From: Patagioenas fasciata
Lineage: Eukaryota > Chordata > Aves > Columbiformes > Columbidae
Assembly: GCF_037038585.1 (NCBI RefSeq)
Contig: NC_092523.1
Location: 50,299,501-50,363,500 of the forward strand
Direction: 5' to 3'
Length of the DNA: 64,000 bases
Position 1 is the stretch's first letter. Each line of letters opens with the position of its first letter. This document shows, piece by piece, positions 37,912 to 49,430 of the stretch. A model generated the notes under the pieces. It did no database searches, had not been told where the DNA came from, and saw only the letters and a program-made list of their open reading frames with translations. The translations under genes and the position numbers were made by a program.

Positions 37912-39608
37912 GTAGGCGGGCGTGCAGTACGCCAACCATCAACGGACGTTTTTCCCCTCAAGCCTGTCAGGACGTTGCTCGTCCGTCTTTCCCTCAATAG
38001 ATGGGAGTAGGCGCGCTTGCGGATGTGTGCGTGTGTGTGGCCACGCGTTTGCTTAGGCATCAGTGTGTGAAAAGGTAGGTGCTTTTCTCTAGCTGCGTGT
38101 GCGTGCACGTGGTGCTGGGTGCACATCCCTGGGTGCTCGTGGAAAGGTTTCTGCATGGTTTTCGCTGAGGAATCGTGTGTGTGCACATGGACAAAGAGAA
38201 GGCGCAGCAACCGGGTTCCAGCGCCGAAGAAGGCAAAAGGCAAGGTTTCCGGCGCTATCTCCTTCTCTCCGCAGACCTAGTCGCGCAAAGCAAGCCGCTA
38301 AGCCGGCGACCGGCAAGAGAGCTACAACGAAGCATGCCGAACGGAGAAAATAGCAGCAGCTCATCTGTTCACACCTTGTTTCTGCCATGTGCTTGAACGC
38401 CAAGACGTTCGCGCTTCTGTGAGATGAAAGACGTCCTTCTGCATATGTGGTTGCTCACACCGGTGCACTTGTTAGTGTATCCCTTCAGTCCTGGGCTGCG
38501 GGGCATTCAGAAGTGGCTCTGTGGAGACGTCTGCATAGAGGCAGCTGTCAGAACACGCACACTCGATTGTTCACCAAAACATATGCAGACGCGTCCTTAG
38601 CCTGTAGATTTGGATGCACAGAGTTCCCTGTGTTCGCAAGAGACAAGGGAATCGCGTCTGTACGCACAGAAGCAATAGCGGACCGTTTCCCTCGGAGTGA
38701 ACGCGAAGAGCCGTCTATGTACTCGCAGACACGGGAACGTGCCTCAATGCGGTCACAGAGGCAGCAGCTTTTGCACAGATGCTCTGGTGATTCTGGCACT
38801 TTCCAGGCACACTCCTGAAAGCCGCGCACACTGCTGTTCACTCGCTAAACGACCTCTTGGGAAACACGTCTCCGGTCGATGGACCGCTCAGATTGCTTCT
38901 CGTGTAACTGTGAACTGTGTCAGCGCAGGGAATCCGTCTCTGTTGAGCAGATGTCAATCCTGCCTCGCTTTTGCTTTGTTGCCTCTACCAAGATGATTTC
39001 CCGTTTCTCTCTTCACTGGAGCAGGCAGACACAGCCAACGCACATCAAGTGTCAAGAGACACGCTCTGCTGAGCTCAACGCTTGTGCAGATGCACATGTG
39101 CGACGAAGTCAACACACGTGCTTGTGGAGAGAAAGAAAGGGACTCCCAGGCGTGTGGAGCGACGGGGAGAAAGAGCGGGCGCTGAGGAACACAGTTTCAA
39201 ACAGACTGTCTCCACACAAACAGGCACCTGTCTGCAGGTATCCTAGATCTTGATTCTTGAACTTGAGGAAACACGCGTCTGAGCAAAACTCCCAAACGCT
39301 TCCAGGAAAGACACACGCTCTCCCACAAGCACACAAGTGTTTGCCCTCAGCTATAGATCAGGGACAAGCTTGTGAAGAGATGCGCTGCTATTCTTTCGCC
39401 TTATGGCATCACGTGTTTCGTTCCTCTTGGAGATCGATTGTTAAACGTCTTTCCTAGGGCGACTGTGAAGCATTTGCCAGCGGAGGAGAAGTAGCACGGA
39501 GCAGCATTCAGTACTGCCTACGAGTGTCTTTGCTACCCTACTAGCGGAGCTCCAAGAACAGGCACACATCTTCAGGTACCTTCCAAATGTGGATTCCCCT
39601 GCAGCCCC
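37912..39608 (+). repeat. Satellite unit 23 (1697 bp, repeats unit 21)
   Basis: Has GAGCAGGCAG at about 39019, exactly 3394 bp (two units) after the same allele in unit 21. Confidence 0.97.
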
Positions 39609-41305
39609 GTAGGCGGGCGTGCAGTACGCCAACCATCAACGGACGTTTTTCCCCTCAAGCCTGTCAGGACGTTGCTCGTCCGTCTTTCCCTCAATAGATG
39701 GGAGTAGGCGCGCTTGCGGATGTGTGCGTGTGTGTGGCCACGCGTTTGCTTAGGCATCAGTGTGTGAAAAGGTAGGTGCTTTTCTCTAGCTGCGTGTGCG
39801 TGCACGTGGTGCTGGGTGCACATCCCTGGGTGCTCGTGGAAAGGTTTCTGCATGGTTTTCGCTGAGGAATCGTGTGTGTGCACATGGACAAAGAGAAGGC
39901 GCAGCAACCGGGTTCCAGCGCCGAAGAAGGCAAAAGGCAAGGTTTCCGGCGCTATCTCCTTCTCTCCGCAGACCTAGTCGCGCAAAGCAAGCCGCTAAGC
40001 CGGCGACCGGCAAGAGAGCTACAACGAAGCATGTCGAACGGAGAAAATAGCAGCAGCTCATCTGTTCACACCTTGTTTCTGCCATGTGCTTGAACGCCAA
40101 GACGTTCGCGCTTCTGTGAGATGAAAGACGTCCTTCTGCATATGTGGTTGCTCACACCGGTGCACTTGTTAGTGTATCCCTTCAGTCCTGGGCTGCGGGG
40201 CATTCAGAAGTGGCTCTGTGGAGACGTCTGCATAGAGGCAGCTGTCAGAACACGCACACTCGATTGTTCACCAAAACATATGCAGACGCGTCCTTAGCCT
40301 GTAGATTTGGATGCACAGAGTTCCCTGTGTTCGCAAGAGACAAGGGAATCGCGTCTGTACGCACAGAAGCAATAGCGGACCGTTTCCCTCGGAGTGAACG
40401 CGAAGAGCCGTCTATGTACTCGCAGACACGGGAACGTGCCTCAATGCGGTCAAAGAGGCAGCAGCTTTTGCACAGATGCTCTGGTGATTCTGGCACTTTC
40501 CAGGCACACTCCTGAAAGCCGCGCACACTGCTGTTCACTCGCTAAACGACCTCTTGGGAAACACGTCTCCGGTCGATGGACCGCTCAGATTGCTTCTCGT
40601 GTAACTGTGAACTGTGTCAGCGCAGGGAATCCGTCTCTGTTGAGCAGATGTCAATCCTGCCTCGCTTTTGCTTTGTTGCCTCTACCAAGATGATTTCCCG
40701 TTTCTCTCTTCACTGGAGCACGCAGACACAGCCAACGCACATCAAGTGTCAAGAGACACGCTCTGCTGAGCTCAACGCTTGTGCAGATGCACATGTGCGA
40801 CGAAGTCAACACACGTGCTTGTGGAGAGAAAGAAAGGGACTCCCAGGCGTGTGGAGCGACGGGGAGAAAGAGCGGGCGCTGAGGAACACAGTTTCAAACA
40901 GACTGTCTCCACACAAACAGGCACCTGTCTGCAGGTATCCTAGATCTTGATTCTTGAACTTGAGGAAACACGCGTCTGAGCAAAACTCCCAAACGCTTCC
41001 AGGAAAGACACACGCTCTCCCACAAGCACACAAGTGTTTGCCCTCAGCTATAGATCAGGGACAAGCTTGTGAAGAGATGCGCTGCTATTCTTTCGCCTTA
41101 TGGCATCACGTGTTTCGTTCCTCTTGGAGATCGATTGTTAAACGTCTTTCCTAGGGCGACTGTGAAGCATTTGCCAGCGGAGGAGAAGTAGCACGGAGCA
41201 GCATTCAGTACTGCCTACGAGTGTCTTTGCTACCCTACTAGCGGAGCTCCAAGAACAGGCACACATCTTCAGGTACCTTCCAAATGTGGATTCCCCTGCA
41301 GCCCC
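39609..41305 (+). repeat. Satellite unit 24 (1697 bp, repeats unit 22)
   Basis: Has the CATGTCGAAC allele (about 40031) of unit 22 and a private GGTCAAAGAGG (about 40448) that must postdate the dimer duplication. Confidence 0.97.
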
Positions 41306-43002
41306 GTAGGCGGGCGTGCAGTACGCCAACCATCAACGGACGTTTTTCCCCTCAAGCCTGTCAGGACGTTGCTCGTCCGTCTTTCCCTCAATAGATGGGA
41401 GTAGGCGCGCTTGCGGATGTGTGCGTGTGTGTGGCCACGCGTTTGCTTAGGCATCAGTGTGTGAAAAGGTAGGTGCTTTTCTCTAGCTGCGTGTGCGTGC
41501 ACGTGGTGCTGGGTGCACATCCCTGGGTGCTCGTGGAAAGGTTTCTGCATGGTTTTCGCTGAGGAATCGTGTGTGTGCACATGGACAAAGAGAAGGCGCA
41601 GCAACCGGGTTCCAGCGCCGAAGAAGGCAAAAGGCAAGGTTTCCGGCGCTATCTCCTTCTCTCCGCAGACCTAGTCGCGCAAAGCAAGCCGCTAAGCCGG
41701 CGACCGGCAAGAGAGCTACAACGAAGCATGCCGAACGGAGAAAATAGCAGCAGCTCATCTGTTCACACCTTGTTTCTGCCATGTGCTTGAACGCCAAGAC
41801 GTTCGCGCTTCTGTGAGATGAAAGACGTCCTTCTGCATATGTGGTTGCTCACACCGGTGCACTTGTTAGTGTATCCCTTCAGTCCTGGGCTGCGGGGCAT
41901 TCAGAAGTGGCTCTGTGGAGACGTCTGCATAGAGGCAGCTGTCAGAACACGCACACTCGATTGTTCACCAAAACATATGCAGACGCGTCCTTAGCCTGTA
42001 GATTTGGATGCACAGAGTTCCCTGTGTTCGCAAGAGACAAGGGAATCGCGTCTGTACGCACAGAAGCAATAGCGGACCGTTTCCCTCGGAGTGAACGCGA
42101 AGAGCCGTCTATGTACTCGCAGACACGGGAACGTGCCTCAATGCGGTCACAGAGGCAGCAGCTTTTGCACAGATGCTCTGGTGATTCTGGCACTTTCCAG
42201 GCACACTCCTGAAAGCCGCGCACACTGCTGTTCACTCGCTAAACGACCTCTTGGGAAACACGTCTCCGGTCGATGGACCGCTCAGATTGCTTCTCGTGTA
42301 ACTGTGAACTGTGTCAGTGCAGGGAATCCGTCTCTGTTGAGCAGATGTCAATCCTGCCTCGCTTTTGCTTTGTTGCCTCTACCAAGATGATTTCCCGTTT
42401 CTCTCTTCACTGGAGCACGCAGACACAGCCAACGCACATCAAGTGTCAAGAGACACGCTCTGCTGAGCTCAACGCTTGTGCAGATGCACATGTGCGACGA
42501 AGTCAACACACGTGCTTGTGGAGAGAAAGAAAGGGACTCCCAGGCGTGTGGAGCGACGGGGAGAAAGAGCGGGCGCTGAGGAACACAGTTTCAAACAGAC
42601 TGTCTCCACACAAACAGGCACCTGTCTGCAGGTATCCTAGATCTTGATTCTTGAACTTGAGGAAACACGCGTCTGAGCAAAACTCCCAAACGCTTCCAGG
42701 AAAGACACACGCTCTCCCACAAGCACACAAGTGTTTGCCCTCAGCTATAGATCAGGGACAAGCTTGTGAAGAGATGCGCTGCTATTCTTTCGCCTTATGG
42801 CATCACGTGTTTCGTTCCTCTTGGAGATCGATTGTTAAACGTCTTTCCTAGGGCGACTGTGAAGCATTTGCCAGCGGAGGAGAAGTAGCACGGAGCAGCA
42901 TTCAGTACTGCCTACGAGTGTCTTTGCTACCCTACTAGCGGAGCTCCAAGAACAGGCACACATCTTCAGGTACCTTCCAAATGTGGATTCCCCTGCAGCC
43001 CC
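41306..43002 (+). repeat. Satellite unit 25 (1697 bp, type A)
   Basis: Type A with one private change, GTCAGTGCAGG instead of GTCAGCGCAGG at about 42318, a CpG transition. Confidence 0.97.
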
Positions 43003-44699
43003 GTAGGCGGGCGTGCAGTACGCCAACCATCAACGGACGTTTTTCCCCTCAAGCCTGTCAGGACGTTGCTCGTCCGTCTTTCCCTCAATAGATGGGAGTA
43101 GGCGCGCTTGCGGATGTGTGCGTGTGTGTGGCCACGCGTTTGCTTAGGCATCAGTGTGTGAAAAGGTAGGTGCTTTTCTCTAGCTGCGTGTGCGTGCACG
43201 TGGTGCTGGGTGCACATCCCTGGGTGCTCGTGGAAAGGTTTCTGCATGGTTTTCGCTGAGGAATCGTGTGTGTGCACATGGACAAAGAGAAGGCGCAGCA
43301 ACCGGGTTCCAGCGCCGAAGAAGGCAAAAGGCAAGGTTTCCGGCGCTATCTCCTTCTCTCCGCAGACCTAGTCGCGCAAAGCAAGCCGCTAAGCCGGCGA
43401 CCGGCAAGAGAGCTACAACGAAGCATGCCGAACGGAGAAAATAGCAGCAGCTCATCTGTTCACACCTTGTTTCTGCCATGTGCTTGAACGCCAAGACGTT
43501 CGCGCTTCTGTGAGATGAAAGACGTCCTTCTGCATATGTGGTTGCTCACACCGGTGCACTTGTTAGTGTATCCCTTCAGTCCTGGGCTGCGGGGCATTCA
43601 GAAGTGGCTCTGTGGAGACGTCTGCATAGAGGCAGCTGTCAGAACACGCACACTCGATTGTTCACCAAAACATATGCAGACGCGTCCTTAGCCTGTAGAT
43701 TTGGATGCACAGAGTTCCCTGTGTTCGCAAGAGACAAGGGAATCACGTCTGTACGCACAGAAGCAATAGCGGACCGTTTCCCTCGGAGTGAACGCGAAGA
43801 GCCGTCTATGTACTCGCAGACACGGGAACGTGCCTCAATGCGGTCACAGAGGCAGCAGCTTTTGCACAGATGCTCTGGTGATTCTGGCACTTTCCAGGCA
43901 CACTCCTGAAAGCCGCGCACACTGCTGTTCACTCGCTAAACGACCTCTTGGGAAACACGTCTCCGGTCGATGGACCGCTCAGATTGCTTCTCGTGTAACT
44001 GTGAACTGTGTCAGCGCAGGGAATCCGTCTCTGTTGAGCAGATGTCAATCCTGCCTCGCTTTTGCTTTGTTGCCTCTACCAAGATGATTTCCCGTTTCTC
44101 TCTTCACTGGAGCACGCAGACACAGCCAACGCACATCAAGTGTCAAGAGACACGCTCTGCTGAGCTCAACGCTTGTGCAGATGCACATGTGCGACGAAGT
44201 CAACACACGTGCTTGTGGAGAGAAAGAAAGGGACTCCCAGGCGTGTGGAGCGACGGGGAGAAAGAGCGGGCGCTGAGGAACACAGTTTCAAACAGACTGT
44301 CTCCACACAAACAGGCACCTGTCTGCAGGTATCCTAGATCTTGATTCTTGAACTTGAGGAAACACGCGTCTGAGCAAAACTCCCAAACGCTTCCAGGAAA
44401 GACACACGCTCTCCCACAAGCACACAAGTGTTTGCCCTCAGCTATAGATCAGGGACAAGCTTGTGAAGAGATGCGCTGCTATTCTTTCGCCTTATGGCAT
44501 CACGTGTTTCGTTCCTCTTGGAGATCGATTGTTAAACGTCTTTCCTAGGGCGACTGTGAAGCATTTGCCAGCGGAGGAGAAGTAGCACGGAGCAGCATTC
44601 AGTACTGCCTACGAGTGTCTTTGCTACCCTACTAGCGGAGCTCCAAGAACAGGCACACATCTTCAGGTACCTTCCAAATGTGGATTCCCCTGCAGCCCC
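43003..44699 (+). repeat. Satellite unit 26 (1697 bp, type A)
   Basis: Type A with one private change, GAATCACGTC instead of GAATCGCGTC at about 43745, also a CpG transition. Confidence 0.97.
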
Positions 44700-46396
44700 G
44701 TAGGCGGGCGTGCAGTACGCCAACCATCAACGGACGTTTTTCCCCTCAAGCCTGTCAGGACGTTGCTCGTCCGTCTTTCCCTCAATAGATGGGAGTAGGC
44801 GCGCTTGCGGATGTGTGCGTGTGTGTGGCCACGCGTTTGCTTAGGCATCAGTGTGTGAAAAGGTAGGTGCTTTTCTCTAGCTGCGTGTGCGTGCACGTGG
44901 TGCTGGCTGCACATCCCTGGGTGCTCGTGGAAAGGTTTCTGCATGGTTTTCGCTGAGGAATCGTGTGTGTGCACATGGACAAAGAGAAGGCGCAGCAACC
45001 GGGTTCCAGCGCCGAAGAAGGCAAAAGGCAAGGTTTCCGGCGCTATCTCCTTCTCTCCGCAGACCTAGTCGCGCAAAGCAAGCCGCTAAGCCGGCGACCG
45101 GCAAGAGAGCTACAACGAAGCATGCCGAACGGAGAAAATAGCAGCAGCTCATCTGTTCACACCTTGTTTCTGCCATGTGCTTGAACGCCAAGACGTTCGC
45201 GCTTCTGTGAGATGAAAGACGTCCTTCTGCATATGTGGTTGCTCACACCGGTGCACTTGTTAGTGTATCCCTTCAGTCCTGGGCTGCGGGGCATTCAGAA
45301 GTGGCTCTGTGGAGACGTCTGCATAGAGGCAGCTGTCAGAACACGCACACTCGATTGTTCACCAAAACATATGCAGACGCGTCCTTAGCCTGTAGATTTG
45401 GATGCACAGAGTTCCCTGTGTTCGCAAGAGACAAGGGAATCGCGTCTGTACGCACAGAAGCAATAGCGGACCGTTTCCCTCGGAGTGAACGCGAAGAGCC
45501 GTCTATGTACTCGCAGACACGGGAACGTGCCTCAATGCGGTCACAGAGGCAGCAGCTTTTGCACAGATGCTCTGGTGATTCTGGCACTTTCCAGGCACAC
45601 TCCTGAAAGCCGCGCACACTGCTGTTCACTCGCTAAACGACCTCTTGGGAAACACGTCTCCGGTCGATGGACCGCTCAGATTGCTTCTCGTGTAACTGTG
45701 AACTGTGTCAGCGCAGGGAATCCGTCTCTGTTGAGCAGATGTCAATCCTGCCTCGCTTTTGCTTTGTTGCCTCTACCAAGATGATTTCCCGTTTCTCTCT
45801 TCACTGGAGCACGCAGACACAGCCAACGCACATCAAGTGTCAAGAGACACGCTCTGCTGAGCTCAACGCTTGTGCAGATGCACATGTGCGACGAAGTCAA
45901 CACACGTGCTTGTGGAGAGAAAGAAAGGGACTCCCAGGCGTGTGGAGCGACGGGGAGAAAGAGCGGGCGCTGAGGAACACAGTTTCAAACAGACTGTCTC
46001 CACACAAACAGGCACCTGTCTGCAGGTATCCTAGATCTTGATTCTTGAACTTGAGGAAACACGCGTCTGAGCAAAACTCCCAAACGCTTCCAGGAAAGAC
46101 ACACGCTCTCCCACAAGCACACAAGTGTTTGCCCTCAGCTATAGATCAGGGACAAGCTTGTGAAGAGATGCCCTGCTATTCTTTCGCCTTATGGCATCAT
46201 GTGTTTCGTTCCTCTTGGAGATCGATTGTTAAACGTCTTTCCTAGGGCGACTGTGAAGCATTTGCCAGCGGAGGAGAAGTAGCACGGAGCAGCATTCAGT
46301 ACTGCCTACGAGTGTCTTTGCTACCCTACTAGCGGAGCTCCAAGAACAGGCACACATCTTCAGGTACCTTCCAAATGTGGATTCCCCTGCAGCCCC
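44700..46396 (+). repeat. Satellite unit 27 (1697 bp, shares alleles with units 4/5)
   Basis: Has C at 44907 (as in units 5 and 28), and C at 46172 and T at 46200 (both as in unit 4). The order around the unit boundaries suggests a segment related to the unit 4/5 junction. Confidence 0.97.
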
Positions 46397-48093
46397 GTAG
46401 GCGGGCGTGCAGTACGCCAACCATCAACGGACGTTTTTCCCCTCAAGCCTGTCAGGACGTTGCTCGTCCGTCTTTCCCTCAATAGATGGGAGTAGGCGCG
46501 CTTGCGGATGTGTGCGTGTGTGTGGCCACGCGTTTGCTTAGGCATCAGTGTGTGAAAAGGTAGGTGCTTTTCTCTAGCTGCGTGTGCGTGCACGTGGTGC
46601 TGGCTGCACATCCCTGGGTGCTCGTGGAAAGGTTTCTGCATGGTTTTCGCTGAGGAATCGTGTGTGTGCACATGGACAAAGAGAAGGCGCAGCAACCGGG
46701 TTCCAGCGCCGAAGAAGGCAAAAGGCAAGGTTTCCGGCGCTATCTCCTTCTCTCCGCAGACCTAGTCGCGCAAAGCAAGCCGCTAAGCCGGCGACCGGCA
46801 AGAGAGCTACAACGAAGCATGCCGAACGGAGAAAATAGCAGCAGCTCATCTGTTCACACCTTGTTTCTGCCATGTGCTTGAACGCCAAGACGTTCGCGCT
46901 TCTGTGAGATGAAAGACGTCCTTCTGCATATGTGGTTGCTCACACCGGTGCACTTGTTAGTGTATCCCTTCAGTCCTGGGCTGCGGGGCATTCAGAAGTG
47001 GCTCTGTGGAGACGTCTGCATAGAGGCAGCTGTCAGAACACGCACACTCGATTGTTCACCAAAACATATGCAGACGCGTCCTTAGCCTGTAGATTTGGAT
47101 GCACAGAGTTCCCTGTGTTCGCAAGAGACAAGGGAATCGCGTCTGTACGCACAGAAGCAATAGCGGACCGTTTCCCTCGGAGTGAACGCGAAGAGCCGTC
47201 TATGTACTCGCAGACACGGGAACGTGCCTCAATGCGGTCACAGAGGCAGCAGCTTTTGCACAGATGCTCTGGTGATTCTGGCACTTTCCAGGCACACTCC
47301 TGAAAGCCGCGCACACTGCTGTTCACTCGCTAAACGACCTCTTGGGAAACACGTCTCCGGTCGATGGACCGCTCAGATTGCTTCTCGTGTAACTGTGAAC
47401 TGTGTCAGCGCAGGGAATCCGTCTCTGTTGAGCAGATGTCAATCCTGCCTCGCTTTTGCTTTGTTGCCTCTACCAAGATGATTTCCCGTTTCTCTCTTCA
47501 CTGGAGCACGCAGACACAGCCAACGCACATCAAGTGTCAAGAGACACGCTCTGCTGAGCTCAACGCTTGTGCAGATGCACATGTGCGACGAAGTCAACAC
47601 ACGTGCTTGTGGAGAGAAAGAAAGGGACTCCCAGGCGTGTGGAGCGACGGGGAGAAAGAGCGGGCGCTGAGGAACACAGTTTCAAACAGACTGTCTCCAC
47701 ACAAACAGGCACCTGTCTGCAGGTATCCTAGATCTTGATTCTTGAACTTGAGGAAACACGCGTCTGAGCAAAACTCCCAAACGCTTCCAGGAAAGACACA
47801 CGCTCTCCCACAAGCACACAAGTGTTTGCCCTCAGCTATAGATCAGGGACAAGCTTGTGAAGAGATGCGCTGCTATTCTTTCGCCTTATGGCATCACGTG
47901 TTTCGTTCCTCTTGGAGATCGATTGTTAAACGTCTTTCCTAGGGCGACTGTGAAGCATTTGCCAGCGGAGGAGAAGTAGCACGGAGCAGCATTCAGTACT
48001 GCCTACGAGTGTCTTTGCTACCCTACTAGCGGAGCTCCAAGAACAGGCACACATCTTCAGGTACCTTCCAAATGTGGATTCCCCTGCAGCCCC
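46397..48093 (+). repeat. Satellite unit 28 (1697 bp, last complete copy)
   Basis: Type A apart from C at 46604, the GCTGGCTGC allele also found in units 5 and 27. Confidence 0.97.
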
Positions 48094-49417
48094 GTAGGCG
48101 GGCGTGCAGTACGCCAACCATCAACGGACGTTTTTCCCCTCAAGCCTGTCAGGACGTTGCTCGTCCGTCTTTCCCTCAATAGATGGGAGTAGGCGCGCTT
48201 GCGGATGTGTGCGTGTGTGTGGCCACGCGTTTGCTTAGGCATCAGTGTGTGAAAAGGTAGGTGCTTTTCTCTAGCTGCGTGTGCGTGCACGTGGTGCTGG
48301 GTGCACATCCCTGGGTGCTCGTGGAAAGGTTTCTGCATGGTTTTCGCTGAGGAATCGTGTGTGTGCACATGGACAAAGAGAAGGCGCAGCAACCGGGTTC
48401 CAGCGCCGAAGAAGGCAAAAGGCAAGGTTTCCGGCGCTATCTCCTTCTCTCCGCAGACCTAGTCGCGCAAAGCAAGCCGCTAAGCCGGCGACCGGCAAGA
48501 GAGCTACAACGAAGCATGCCGAACGGAGAAAATAGCAGCAGCTCATCTGTTCACACCTTGTTTCTGCCATGTGCTTGAACGCCAAGACGTTCGCGCTTCT
48601 GTGAGATGAAAGACGTCCTTCTGCATATGTGGTTGCTCACACCGGTGCACTTGTTAGTGTATCCCTTCAGTCCTGGGCTGCGGGGCATTCAGAAGTGGCT
48701 CTGTGGAGACGTCTGCATAGAGGCAGCTGTCAGAACACGCACACTCGATTGTTCACCAAAACATATGCAGACGCGTCCTTAGCCTGTAGATTTGGATGCA
48801 CAGAGTTCCCTGTGTTCGCAAGAGACAAGGGAATCGCGTCTGTACGCACAGAAGCAATAGCGGACCGTTTCCCTCGGAGTGAACGCGAAGAGCCGTCTAT
48901 GTACTCGCAGACACGGGAACGTGCCTCAATGCGGTCACAGAGGCAGCAGCTTTTGCACAGATGCTCTGGTGATTCTGGCACTTTCCAGGCACACTCCTGA
49001 AAGCCGCGCACACTGCTGTTCACTCGCTAAACGACCTCTTGGGAAACACGTCTCCGGTCGATGGACCGCTCAGATTGCTTCTCGTGTAACTGTGAACTGT
49101 GTCAGCGCAGGGAATCCGTCTCTGTTGAGCAGATGTCAATCCTGCCTCGCTTTTGCTTTGTTGCCTCTACCAAGATGATTTCCCGTTTCTCTCTTCACTG
49201 GAGCAGGCAGACACAGCCAACGCACATCAAGTGTCAAGAGACACGCTCTGCTGAGCTCAACGCTTGTGCAGATGCACATGTGCGACGAAGTCAACACACG
49301 TGCTTGTGGAGAGAAAGAAAGGGACTCCCAGGCGTGTGGAGCGACGGGGAGAAAGAGCGGGCGCTGAGGAACACAGTTTCAAACAGACTGTCTCCACACA
49401 AACAGGCACCTGTCTGC
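48094..49417 (+). repeat. Satellite unit 29, truncated (first 1324 bp)
   Basis: The unit runs normally, with the GAGCAGGCAG allele at about 49202, and stops after AACAGGCACCTGTCTGC at 49417. The remaining 373 bp or so are absent, and C-rich telomere-like DNA begins within six or seven bases. Confidence 0.96.
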
Positions 49418-49430
49418 CTGCTCCCCTAAC
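49404..49430. other. Right junction, satellite to C-rich tract
   Basis: Satellite sequence stops after ...CACCTGTCTGC (49417). A short CTGCTC follows, then CCCCTAACCCCAAATC begins. The six bases are either filler or a partial copy of the adjacent CTGC. The break lies inside the 22-bp AACAGGCAC-N7-CAGGTA element of the unit. Confidence 0.85.

Larger units (their letters stand above)
571..49417 (+). repeat. Tandem satellite array, about 1697-bp unit, 28 full copies plus one partial
   Basis: The same non-repetitive sequence of about 1.7 kb recurs head-to-tail without interruption. I located the GTAGGCGGGCG start motif in all 29 copies and measured the spacing: 1694 bp once, 1699 bp five times, 1697 bp for the rest. 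Neighbouring units differ by zero to a few bases. The unit is CpG-rich and about half GC by eye, quite unlike the flanking C-rich tracts. It encodes no recognised protein, rRNA or tRNA. Reading frames of 60-183 codons overlap in several frames on both strands. Frame-shifting 1-bp insertions are tolerated in five units, which argues against coding constraint. Such homogeneity indicates recent amplification or ongoing homogenisation. It is probably a subtelomeric satellite; I cannot match it to a named family. Confidence 0.98.

Noticed and set aside
571..49417. CRISPR array
   Set aside because: The period is 1.7 kb with no short repeat/unique spacer alternation, and the context is eukaryotic chromosome-end DNA.
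571..49417. rDNA, 5S, tRNA or snRNA gene cluster
   Set aside because: I saw no convincing tRNA B-box with a cloverleaf, no conserved rRNA stretch and no snRNA landmark in the consensus unit. GGTTCCAGCGCC only loosely resembles a B-box.
571..49417. Tandem transposon or retroelement copies
   Set aside because: There are no terminal inverted repeats, LTRs, target-site duplications, or reverse transcriptase or transposase motifs in any frame. Copies are perfectly head-to-tail with a fixed boundary phase.
571..49417. Identity with the well-known Toxoplasma 529-bp diagnostic repeat or the 350/680-bp satellites
   Set aside because: Unit length does not fit, and I could not recognise those sequences by eye. 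The coccidian assignment rests only on general composition and telomere-like words.
748..49429. Many open reading frames of 60-183 codons repeated once per satellite unit on both strands
   Set aside because: They overlap in several frames, have no recognised domain, are split or fused by 1-bp indels between units, and their identity is explained by array homogenisation. I did not annotate any as a CDS.
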